Origin: Desulfotomaculum sp.
GTDB taxonomy: Bacteria; Bacillota; Desulfotomaculia; Desulfotomaculales; Nap2-2B
Direction: 5' to 3'
NCBI GenBank assembly: GCA_003445555.1
Contig: DMDI01000051.1
Span: 1 to 14,406, forward strand
DNA: 14,406 nucleotides
A program made the translations under genes and the position numbers. Of the stretch, positions 8,143-14,406 are shown one piece after another; position 1 is the stretch's first letter, and each line of letters begins with the position of its first letter. Below the pieces are notes generated by a model, which saw nothing but the letters and a program-made list of their open reading frames with translations, was not told the DNA's origin and made no database searches.

Positions 8143-9126
8143 TTATGATTCCTCCTTCCTTTTTAGAACAGGAGATAGTTTTTCGGCAATTCTTAATCGG
8201 GCGCTTCGGGAGCGGGGGTTGCGAAAAATTTCTTCTGGTGACGGGACAATTGGTTGCGGTGTAATTTGTTTAATTAAAGCGTTCTTGTTGCATACACAAA
8301 GGGGAAATTCAGGGGGGCACTTGCAGGAGGCCGCCAAATCCTTAAAAGTGTTTTTAACCAGACGGTCTTCTAAGGAATGATAAGAAATCACGCCAAGACG
8401 CCCACCGGGTTTTAACATATTTACTGCTTCTGGTAATACCTGCGCTAAGTTTTCCAGTTCATTATTAAGGGCAATACGTAAAGCTTGAAAGGTGCGCTTA
8501 GCGGGGTGCTTACCCGTTCGTCTGGCTGAGGCCGGAATAGCTTTTTTAATGACCTCTACCAGTTGAGTGGTTGTTTCAATGGGTTGGCGTTTTCTTTCCT
8601 GTACAATAAAAGCAGCTACCCGTCTTGCCCAGCGTTCCTCACTAAAACGGGAAATAATTGTGGCCAGTTCTTTTTCCGAAAGTTTATTAACCAGGTTTGC
8701 CGCCGTTACTAATTTATCCGGGTTCATCCGCATATCCAGCGGCCCTTCGTACCGGTAGCTAAAGCCCCGTTGGGGGTCGTCCAATTGGAGGGAACTGGCG
8801 CCCAAATCAAAAAGTATACCGTCTGTCTCACTAATTCTTAATTTTTTTAGTACTTGGGTCAAATTAACGTAGTTCTCTTGAACTAAGACGATCTGCTTTT
8901 TGTAAGAAGACAGGCGTTGTTTAGCTACGTCTAAGGCATAAATATCCTGGTCAAAACCAACCAGCCTGGCCTCATGCCCGCAGGACCTTAGGATCTCCAA
9001 GCTGTGTCCTCCTGTGCCTACGGTACAGTCAACGTATATTCCCTTGGGTTTTAAATTTAAGCCGCTCAAGACTTCTTTTAAAAGAACCGGTTGGTGTAAG
9101 TAATCCCGATTATAATTTGCTTCCAT
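8143..9126 (-). CDS. rsmH: RsmH (MraW), 16S rRNA cytosine-1402 N4-methyltransferase
   Basis: This SAM-dependent enzyme methylates N4 of C1402 in the decoding centre of 16S rRNA. Landmarks are HQPVLLKEVL near the N-terminus, the SAM-binding DCTVGTGGHS, GILFDLGASSLQLDDPQRGFSY, and RRTGKHPAKRTFQALRIALNNEL. The C-terminal part has SYHSLEDRLVK and a Cys cluster (CKCPPEFPLCVC) common in this family. I chose the ATG at 9126 (327 residues) because AAAGGTTAGG lies just upstream. A TTG six codons earlier (9144) is in frame but has no ribosome site. It lies between mraZ and ftsL, the conserved order of the dcw cluster. Confidence 0.97.
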   Translation of the reverse strand: MEANYNRDYLHQPVLLKEVLSGLNLKPKGIYVDCTVGTGGHSLEILRSCGHEARLVGFDQDIYALDVAKQRLSSYKKQIVLVQENYVNLTQVLKKLRISETDGILFDLGASSLQLDDPQRGFSYRYEGPLDMRMNPDKLVTAANLVNKLSEKELATIISRFSEERWARRVAAFIVQERKRQPIETTTQLVEVIKKAIPASARRTGKHPAKRTFQALRIALNNELENLAQVLPEAVNMLKPGGRLGVISYHSLEDRLVKNTFKDLAASCKCPPEFPLCVCNKNALIKQITPQPIVPSPEEIFRNPRSRSARLRIAEKLSPVLKRKEES

Positions 9127-9161
9127 TAACCTAACCTTTGTCAAACTTTAATTTTAAAAAA

Positions 9162-9587
9162 CTAAAATTCCATTAAACTTTCCGCCAGTTGAGTTATTTT
9201 ATTGGTTACTTCTGCGGTGTAAAGATCCCAACGCTCTTTGGCCCATATTTCTACGTGCATTGATGCGCCCGTAACCATTATTTCCCTTTCTAACCCGGCG
9301 TAGTTACGAAGATTAGCCGGAATTAATATTCTTCCCTGGCGGTCAAAACTGCATTCACAGGCTCCGGCAAAGAAGAAACGAATAAAGGCCCGGGCGTCAG
9401 CTTTATTTAAAGGTAAAGCGCGCATTTTATTTTCCAGGGCTATCCATTCAGCAGGCGGGTAGGCAAAAAGGCAGTTATCTAGGCCTTTAGTTAAAATAAA
9501 TTTCTCGGTTAGGCCTTCCCGAAAATAGGTGGGTATAATAAGTCTTCCCTTGCAATCAATGGTATGCTGGTATTCACCAATAAACAC
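9162..9587 (-). CDS. mraZ: MraZ, transcriptional repressor of the dcw operon
   Basis: This DNA-binding protein has two SpoVT/AbrB-type half-domains and is known in other bacteria to bind repeats ahead of its own gene and control the dcw operon. The 141 residues match the family length. The two conserved motifs are DCKGRLIIP (residues 12-20) and DRQGRILIPANLR in the second half. The start is a GTG (9587-9585) with AAAGGAG 8 nt upstream. As the first gene of the operon it sits directly behind the four-box operator at 9605-9639, so autorepression is predicted. The closing segment (TQLAESLMEF) is typical of the family. Confidence 0.97.
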   Translation of the reverse strand: MFIGEYQHTIDCKGRLIIPTYFREGLTEKFILTKGLDNCLFAYPPAEWIALENKMRALPLNKADARAFIRFFFAGACECSFDRQGRILIPANLRNYAGLEREIMVTGASMHVEIWAKERWDLYTAEVTNKITQLAESLMEF

Positions 9588-9604
9588 CGTATTAGCTCCT
9601 TTTG

Positions 9605-9639
9605 TCCCTATCTACCACTTTACACCACTATCCACCACT
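9605..9639 (-). promoter_or_regulatory. MraZ operator (four boxes at 10-bp spacing)
   Basis: Read on the minus strand, AGTGG occurs three times (9639-9635, 9629-9625, 9619-9615), each separated by a 5-nt spacer. A fourth related box AGGGA (9609-9605) follows at the same spacing. Known MraZ sites are short G-rich direct repeats (TGGGN in E. coli, GTG-containing boxes in mollicutes) separated by about 5 nt, so that one turn of the helix separates them. The position, just before the mraZ ribosome site and just after -10-like sequences, is where a self-repressing operator should lie. Confidence 0.82.
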
Positions 9640-9651
9640 TTATAGATTCTA
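9639..9651 (-). promoter_or_regulatory. Possible -10 region of the mraZ (dcw) promoter
   Basis: Two -10-like hexamers occur on the minus strand between the upstream terminator and the operator: TAGAAT (9651-9646) and TATAAA (9644-9639). No good -35 hexamer lies 16-18 nt before either. A promoter is expected here because the preceding transcript ends at 9681-9726 and the operator begins at 9639, but the exact element is uncertain. Confidence 0.35.
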
Positions 9652-9680
9652 GCTGGTCTAAAAAATTCCTGCTAAAAATT

Positions 9681-9726
9681 AAAAAAAAAAAAAATTAAAA
9701 AAGCCAGATTTTTTTCTGACTTTTTT
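9681..9726 (-). terminator. Rho-independent terminator after the histidinol phosphatase gene
   Basis: On the minus strand AAAAAAGTCAGA pairs with TCTGGCTTTTTT around an A-rich loop. The 12-bp stem contains one G-U wobble. It is followed by a long T-rich tract including 14 consecutive T (9694-9681). It lies 44 nt past the stop codon of the PHP gene and just ahead of the dcw promoter region, so it separates the upstream block from the dcw operon. The plus strand could form a similar but weaker hairpin. Confidence 0.85.
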
Positions 9727-9770
9727 ACCGTGGCAATTGACCTATTTTTTTACACTTTAAGAGCTAAAAT

Positions 9771-10604
9771 CTACAATTTAAAATTTACTATATTATGGGA
9801 ATATCGGTAACGCCTGGAATACAACGCCACTTCATGATAACCTGCCCGTCTTAAATGCCGGACGGCTTCCTTGAATCCATATCCTACCTGATCGGGTTGG
9901 TGCGCGTCCGAACCGGCGGTAGCGGGAACTCCGCACTGCTGGCAAACCTTTAAAAAACTTAAGCTGGGGTAAATCTCGCCTGCCGGAACGCGTAAACCGG
10001 CGGTGTTTACTTCCACGCAAACACCGGCTTGAGCAAAAGCCTTTGCCGTTTCCAGATATAACGGAAAGGGTTCTTCGGCCAGGCGGTAATTAAACTTTTT
10101 AATTAAATCGGGGTGAGCTATAATGTCAAAAAAACCGGATAAAGCGGCCTCTTTAAGCAGGTCAAAATACCGGTGGTAAACGGCAACCGGGTCTTTACCG
10201 GCATAAGCGGCCTGCTGGGTTGCCTGGTCAAAGCCCCAACCGTTCAGATAATGAACGGCCCCGATAAGATAATCAAAGGTATATTTATCTAAAAGACGCG
10301 CCAATTCTTTTTCCCGTCCTGGGATGTAATCTACTTCCAGGCCAACTTTTAGGGTCAAGTCTTGATTTTTAGCCTGCAGACGGTTTATTTCAGCCAGATA
10401 AAACGCTAATTCTTTCTCCTGCATGGCTAAAGAAGGGTCTCGCTGTTCCGGTAAAAGCCAGTACATGGGTATATGGTCGGCAAAACCTATTTCGGTTAGG
10501 CCTTTTTGCCGGGCGGCTGCAAGGTAATCTTCCATCTGACCTGTGGCGTGACCGCAACGCCAGGTGTGGATGTGATAATCAGGTAGGCGATAATCAGGCC
10601 TCAA
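9771..10604 (-). CDS. PHP-domain histidinol-phosphatase (HisJ/HisK type)
   Basis: This is a cytoplasmic metal-dependent phosphoesterase of the PHP superfamily. The family's best-known reaction is hydrolysis of L-histidinol phosphate in histidine synthesis. The 277 residues show the PHP metal-binding motifs in order: DYHIHTWRCGH (H11, H13), GFADH (D43, H44), GLEVDYIPG (E90), GAVHYL (H118), DIIAHPD, and GSDAHQPDQVGYGF near the C-terminus. The length fits HisJ. The start is a TTG (10604-10602) with AAAGGA about 10 nt upstream, 13 nt after the stop of the preceding gene. No other his genes are near, so a different phosphoester substrate cannot be excluded and no symbol is given. It is the last gene before the terminator. 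Confidence 0.85.
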   Translation of the reverse strand: MRPDYRLPDYHIHTWRCGHATGQMEDYLAAARQKGLTEIGFADHIPMYWLLPEQRDPSLAMQEKELAFYLAEINRLQAKNQDLTLKVGLEVDYIPGREKELARLLDKYTFDYLIGAVHYLNGWGFDQATQQAAYAGKDPVAVYHRYFDLLKEAALSGFFDIIAHPDLIKKFNYRLAEEPFPLYLETAKAFAQAGVCVEVNTAGLRVPAGEIYPSLSFLKVCQQCGVPATAGSDAHQPDQVGYGFKEAVRHLRRAGYHEVALYSRRYRYSHNIVNFKL

Positions 10605-10617
10605 GATAAGAATTCCT

Positions 10618-11697
10618 TTATCCTTTAATATGCCTGGCGGTCAAGCAGGTCAAGCGGTATATGTGCTTTGCCAAGGAAGGCTCAAGTAAACCGGCCCCGC
10701 AGGCCGGCGTAATCAAGGCCTGTCTTTTTAGAACTTCCTGATTGATGCCTTTGGCGATTAATTCAGACCAGAGGGCTTGCAGTTTAGCCGTTAAAGTGAA
10801 TATATCTTCGGAAAAGGCTTTTTCGGAAGTGGGAGTGATTCCCCAGGCTATTAACCCGTCCCGGGCTAAAAAGTCTTTTAATTCTTTGGCGTAAGGAAGC
10901 AAGGAATGACCGTAATTGTACGCATCTAAATTAACAATATCCGGGTGGGTTTCAAACAAAATAGTCCAGTCAAGAGCGGCGCAAGAATGAACCCCCGTCC
11001 TCCCTCCGGCGGTATTTACCGCTTGAATAATTTCGGTCAGGTCATTTTTAATCATTTCTTTAGTAACGGTGACGTAACCGGATTGGCCGTAAATACTAAT
11101 GGCGGGTTCGTCGATAAAAATTATGGCCGGCCGGCCCAGGCTCGTTAGTTGGCTTGTCTGCCAGCGGGCATGCAACGCCAGGGTTTTAACCAATATATCA
11201 CGTAGTTGAGGGTCATAATAAGCTAGGTTTCCGTTGGCATCTTTAACCTGCAACCCAAGGGTGACCGGGCCTGCCAATTGCCCCTTAAAATAAAGAGCCT
11301 GGCCGGTTCCTGCTTCTTTTATGGTTTCTACAAAGGCATAAAAGCCAACGGCTGCCTCAGGCGGAATGGAAAAAAATTTAAGGGCCTCTTGTTCCCCAGT
11401 CTCACCGGCCAGGTAAAGACGGTAAAATTCCGTTAAACGCTCCGGCCAGTCAGAATGCTCATTGGTGAAATAAGCCTGGTTTGCTTTTAGTTCCAGAAGT
11501 CCGGTTTGGACCAGCGGATTTAAAAATTGAAATACAAAGCCTTCTTGACTGCCGCGCCGGGGAAGTTGCGGCCAGTGAGGAACATGAGGAAATGATTCCA
11601 GGCTAAGATTTAAAGCGGCCTGGGGCTGGTTAAAGGGCAAGCACCCCAACCCTGTGGCCATGCAATCCGGTACAAATTTCTGGGGTTTATCCATCAC
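10618..11697 (-). CDS. Stand-alone MetE-core/UROD-superfamily methyltransferase homologue
   Basis: This 359-residue protein resembles the C-terminal catalytic barrel of cobalamin-independent methionine synthase and related UROD-fold methyltransferases. It is about half the length of full MetE and lacks the N-terminal folate-side domain. The putative zinc set is visible: H237 and C239 in GVHSCAALDW, D258 in IVNLDAYNYG (aligned by eye with the MetE glutamate ligand), and C333 in TPACGAGLL. IDEP (195-198) is another family motif. Known short homologues take methyl groups from corrinoid proteins or methylcobalamin rather than methyl-folate, so a folate-independent methyl transfer to a thiol is the likely chemistry, but the substrate is unknown. 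The start is GTG-ATG (11697 or 11694) after a strong AAGGAGG. Confidence 0.75.
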   Translation of the reverse strand: MMDKPQKFVPDCMATGLGCLPFNQPQAALNLSLESFPHVPHWPQLPRRGSQEGFVFQFLNPLVQTGLLELKANQAYFTNEHSDWPERLTEFYRLYLAGETGEQEALKFFSIPPEAAVGFYAFVETIKEAGTGQALYFKGQLAGPVTLGLQVKDANGNLAYYDPQLRDILVKTLALHARWQTSQLTSLGRPAIIFIDEPAISIYGQSGYVTVTKEMIKNDLTEIIQAVNTAGGRTGVHSCAALDWTILFETHPDIVNLDAYNYGHSLLPYAKELKDFLARDGLIAWGITPTSEKAFSEDIFTLTAKLQALWSELIAKGINQEVLKRQALITPACGAGLLEPSLAKHIYRLTCLTARHIKG

Positions 11698-11722
11698 TTT
11701 TTATCCTCCTTACTTTAAAAAA

Positions 11723-12982
11723 CTAACGCCTGTTTCTTTTAACCGGGTAACTCCGAAAGATATAATTTTGGCGCGTCCGTCTTTGTTTTATCCGAACATA
11801 AAAGCGAGTAAAAATTAATAATGATACCGGTAAAGTCAGCCACCCCAACCACAAAGGATATTTTTTTTCTACTGGCCGGTCGGTTATCAAGTCTACCCGG
11901 CCCAACTCCAGTCCTGCCTGAAGGAAGATTAATTCCCCCCCTTTTTTGCCTTTGGGAAGGGGGGCGCAAATTTCTTCGTTTAAGATAACTTGGCGGTCAA
12001 AGGACTGATCGGGTAAATTTTTATTTTGCCCGGCTGGAAAATTAAGATAAAAAGAATTTTTAGCCACTAAATTTACCTCTTCCTTTGCTTGCCGCACTTT
12101 CAGAGAGGATATTTTTGCTCCTTTGTTAACAATCGGGGTAGTTACAAAACCATTAAAACCATAGTCCAATAAATTAATGGCGTCATGGTTAATATTCGAA
12201 CCCTGGCTTTTTAGAACTACCGCGATTAACTCTCTATCCCCGCGTTTGGCTTGGGCCACAATACATTGGCCTGCTTCCACCGTGTACCCTGTTTTAACCC
12301 CGATTGCTCCAGGGTAAAGAGACAACAACCGGTTATGATTCCACAAATGTTCCTGCGGCGGTCCTTTGCTGCGGTCAGCCAGGGGCCTTTGAATTACCGC
12401 CAGCCGGGTGGCTACTATTTGCCGAAAAATAGGGTCTTGCATGATTTTTTGCGTAATAAGAGCTAAGTCGTAAGCGGTAGTGTAATGTAAAGGATCGGGT
12501 AAACCGTTGGGATTGACAAAATTGCTTTCTTTGGCCCCGCATGAGCGCGACCATTCGTTCATTAAGGCGGCAAATTCAACTTCTGAGTTAGCGATATGCA
12601 TAGCCAAAGCGGTGGCGGCATCATTGCCTGAGGCTAACATTAAAGCGGATAAAAGGTCTCTTAAGGATAATTGTTCTCCTTCCTGCAGGCCGATAGACGA
12701 GCCGTCTTGCAAACAGGCAGCCCGCGGTATGGTAACAGTGTCGTCAAGTTTACCTTTTTCTAACACTACCGCCGCCGTTACTATTTTTGTGGTGCTGGCC
12801 GGATACATCAAGCGGTGCATATTTTTTTGGTAAAGGATTTGCCTATTGCGGGCATCCATTAATACAGCCGCTTCACCATTAATATCCGGAACTTGAGAGG
12901 TGCTGGCCCCTAAAGAAAGGGGAAACATAAAAACAAAAAAAAGTAACATAACTATAACTGGCTTTATTTTAATTCTTTTCAT
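11723..12982 (-). CDS. dacF: DacF/DacA-type D-alanyl-D-alanine carboxypeptidase (class A low-mass PBP)
   Basis: This exported, membrane-anchored peptidase removes the terminal D-Ala from peptidoglycan stem peptides. Features of the 419-residue protein, in order, are a signal peptide (about 1-27, basic start then a hydrophobic run ending near GAS) and the catalytic S63-TT-K66 in YPASTTKIVTA. SGN follows at 118-120 and KTG at 230-232. A PBP5-C-like beta domain comes next, then a C-terminal transmembrane segment (about 376-395, YPLWLGWLTLPVSLLIF) ending in a very basic cytoplasmic tail. The ATG at 12982 lies 3 nt after the stop of the VWA gene, so translation is probably coupled. The exact paralogue (DacF, sporulation, versus DacA/DacB) cannot be settled from sequence alone. 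Confidence 0.9.
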   Translation of the reverse strand: MKRIKIKPVIVMLLFFVFMFPLSLGASTSQVPDINGEAAVLMDARNRQILYQKNMHRLMYPASTTKIVTAAVVLEKGKLDDTVTIPRAACLQDGSSIGLQEGEQLSLRDLLSALMLASGNDAATALAMHIANSEVEFAALMNEWSRSCGAKESNFVNPNGLPDPLHYTTAYDLALITQKIMQDPIFRQIVATRLAVIQRPLADRSKGPPQEHLWNHNRLLSLYPGAIGVKTGYTVEAGQCIVAQAKRGDRELIAVVLKSQGSNINHDAINLLDYGFNGFVTTPIVNKGAKISSLKVRQAKEEVNLVAKNSFYLNFPAGQNKNLPDQSFDRQVILNEEICAPLPKGKKGGELIFLQAGLELGRVDLITDRPVEKKYPLWLGWLTLPVSLLIFTRFYVRIKQRRTRQNYIFRSYPVKRNRR

Positions 12983-12985
12983 AAT

Positions 12986-14182
12986 TTAACGGCGAACTTT
13001 AAGTTTTTTTACCGCCTGCTCCAATCCTTCCACCGTTAGTTCAAACATTGGAAATACCCGGCCGATGGCTTTAATTGTTTCGTTCCCCCAGGCATAAGTC
13101 CAGGTTTTTTGAGGAACAGGGTTCAGCCAAACCGAACGGGGAAAGTGGGTAGCCAGTCTTTCCAGCCAGGACAACCCTGTTTCACCATTAAAGTCATGCC
13201 AATCAATTACTCCACCCACCATTAACAGTTCACTGGCAGCCATGCTGGCGTCGCCGACAATTATTAAGTAGTAATCCTGATCCAAATTTTGCAGCATCTC
13301 TAAAGTTGGCCTAGAAGCAAAGCGGTAGCAATACGGGTCAAGATAAATCTTTTCGTAAACACAGTTATGAAAATAATAAAACTTTAAGTCTTTAAAGTGG
13401 CCTACTTTATGTACAGCGTTAAAAAGTTGGGCGCAAAGCCTGGCGTAAGGGTCCATGGAGCCGCCGGAATCCATTAAAACCAGTAATTTCACGGTGTTTT
13501 TTCGCGGCCTGGTCCAGATTATTTTTAAATACCCGGCATTGCGGCAGGTAGCGTCAATAGTATTTTCCAAATCCAGTTCATCTTTTGGCCCTTCATCCCG
13601 GTATCCAAGGGTGCGAAGTTTGCGTAAGGCCAGTTCAAAGTGCCTGGTGTTTAAGGTTTCATCGTTGCGAAAATCGCGGTAGCGGCGCTCTGCGGCTACT
13701 TTTACGGCGGAAAGATTTAAAGATTCGCCCCCAATGCGCACGCCGGCCGGGTGATAACCTGAATGGCCAAAAGGGGAAGTGCCCCCCGTGCCAATCCAGC
13801 GTGAACCGCCGTGATGTTCCCCGGTTTGCTGGGCTATAAGTTCGGCTAACTTTTTACGCCAGGTATCCAGGTCCCAGGAAGAAAATTTTTCACTTTGCGC
13901 GGGGTCCATCCATAAAGGGGGCAAAGAACGTTCCAGCCATTTCATTACTTTTTCGGCCATTTTAGGCGAAGCTTCAATCCCCTTAAAATATTGTTGAAAC
14001 ACCTGGTCAAAACGGTCGTAATACGCTTCGCTTTTTACCAGCAAAGCCCGCGCCAGATAATAAAAGCCGAGCAGGCTGTTTTGGGCCAGCCCTTTATCCA
14101 GGGCTTCCATTAGCATCATCCACTCGTTTAAAGAAACCGGAATTCCTTCTTGTTTAAGGGAGTAAAAAAAACCGCTAAACAA
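12986..14182 (-). CDS. VWA-domain protein, CoxE-like family
   Basis: This predicted cytoplasmic protein has a C-terminal von Willebrand factor A domain. With the start chosen here it has 398 residues. The N-terminal half is alpha-helical in character (GIPVSLNEWMMLMEAL), followed by a Gly-rich linker (GTGGTSPFGHSG). The metal-site motif LMDSGGSMD has D238 and S242, with Gly in place of the middle Ser of the usual DxSxS; this GGSM form is familiar to me from CoxE-type proteins. Family members usually act with a MoxR-type AAA ATPase, which would lie beyond the right edge if present. An open frame extends to an ATG at 14287, but that extension is coded by the repeat at 14199-14258. I chose the TTG at 14182 because AGGAG (14195-14191) lies 8 nt before it. 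No specific function is known to me. Confidence 0.8.
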   Translation of the reverse strand: MFSGFFYSLKQEGIPVSLNEWMMLMEALDKGLAQNSLLGFYYLARALLVKSEAYYDRFDQVFQQYFKGIEASPKMAEKVMKWLERSLPPLWMDPAQSEKFSSWDLDTWRKKLAELIAQQTGEHHGGSRWIGTGGTSPFGHSGYHPAGVRIGGESLNLSAVKVAAERRYRDFRNDETLNTRHFELALRKLRTLGYRDEGPKDELDLENTIDATCRNAGYLKIIWTRPRKNTVKLLVLMDSGGSMDPYARLCAQLFNAVHKVGHFKDLKFYYFHNCVYEKIYLDPYCYRFASRPTLEMLQNLDQDYYLIIVGDASMAASELLMVGGVIDWHDFNGETGLSWLERLATHFPRSVWLNPVPQKTWTYAWGNETIKAIGRVFPMFELTVEGLEQAVKKLKVRR

Positions 14183-14190
14183 TAGCCTCA

Positions 14191-14195
14191 CTCCT
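14191..14195 (-). promoter_or_regulatory. Ribosome binding site supporting the TTG start of the VWA gene
   Basis: AGGAG on the minus strand ends 8 nt before TTG at 14182-14180. The alternative ATG at 14287 has GGAAGG only 2 nt ahead of it, which is too close. An in-frame GTG at 14191 overlaps this site. The placement argues that translation begins downstream of the repeat. Confidence 0.55.
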
Positions 14196-14198
14196 AAT

Positions 14199-14258
14199 TC
14201 GAAGTTCGATGTTCGAGATTCGAGATTCGAACTTCTAACTTCGAACCTCGAACTTCGA
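14199..14258. repeat. 60-nt inverted repeat built from TTCGAAC-type heptads
   Basis: The left arm (14199-14225) and right arm (14232-14258) are complementary at 21 of 27 positions around a central TTCGAA (14226-14231). They can form a long, imperfect hairpin on either strand. The arms consist of degenerate 7-base units (TTCGAAG, TTCGATG, TTCGAGA and so on), the same family as the perfect tandem array at 1301-1339. Unit orientation flips at the centre, which removes the same-base clashes that interrupt pairing in the other array. It lies directly upstream of the VWA ribosome site. Confidence 0.85.
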
Positions 14259-14406
14259 GATATGCTCATTGGTAGAGTTTCAACCATAACCTTCCGCCAT
14301 ATTGCTGGGAATTGAAATTGGGCTTTGATTTTTGCCAGACTTACAGATTTCTATATGTTTTCATTCATTTCCCTTTGTGCCTCTGCCCCCTCCCTTCCCT
14401 CCCCCT
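14259..14406. other. Upstream end of window, no supported gene
   Basis: The minus strand here begins with a purine-rich tract (14406 to about 14379, almost all G and A). One frame is open from the window edge to a TAG at 14353-14351 and could be the tail of an upstream gene, but it is only 17 codons of low-complexity sequence. No clear promoter or terminator was found. The stretch just before the repeat (14287-14260) is open in the VWA frame but is probably not translated. Confidence 0.4.

Noticed and set aside
12507..12833. 108-codon plus-strand open frame opposite the carboxypeptidase gene
   Set aside because: It covers the catalytic-motif region of dacF on the other strand and shows no recognisable motif or ribosome site.
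14351..14406. C-terminus of an upstream gene on the minus strand
   Set aside because: Only 17 codons of purine-rich low-complexity sequence are visible, not enough to call a gene.

Overview
The window is a stretch of the bacterial division and cell-wall (dcw) cluster plus a short upstream block. Every gene I can support lies on the minus strand, so genes are read from high to low coordinates. The base composition is moderate and AT-leaning. The content is a SpoVD-type penicillin-binding protein with PASTA domains, a DacF-like carboxypeptidase, a meso-diaminopimelate-type MurE, purine-rich Shine-Dalgarno sites and many GTG/TTG starts. This suggests a Gram-positive, probably endospore-forming member of the Clostridia, perhaps Peptococcaceae/Desulfotomaculum-like. 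That placement is inference from gene content and is not proven to genus.

Upstream block (14406 to about 9680): a CoxE-type VWA protein, a DacF-like D-Ala-D-Ala carboxypeptidase, a short stand-alone MetE-core/UROD-fold methyltransferase homologue and a PHP-family (HisJ-like) histidinol phosphatase. They are closely spaced (3, 25 and 13 nt gaps) and look like one transcript. It ends at a Rho-independent terminator at 9681-9726.

dcw operon (about 9650 down to 1 and beyond): immediately after the terminator lies a clear MraZ operator, four 5-bp boxes at exact 10-bp spacing. Then come mraZ, rsmH, an ftsL-like gene, a class B PBP with two PASTA domains, murE, murF, mraY and murD, the last cut by the window edge. 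RsmH methylates 16S rRNA and MraZ represses the operon. FtsL and the PBP belong to the septal synthesis machinery. MurD, MurE and MurF make the UDP-MurNAc-pentapeptide, and MraY moves it to undecaprenyl phosphate to give lipid I. ftsW and murG would be expected beyond coordinate 1.

Most of the window is orthodox. The notable points are a dispersed heptanucleotide repeat (CGAACTT/TTCGAAC type) at two gene boundaries, murD lacking any ATG/GTG/TTG near its expected start (an ATA sits there), the textbook-like MraZ operator, and the short MetE-like protein with its zinc-ligand set visible. I found no CRISPR array, mobile element, tRNA or rRNA.
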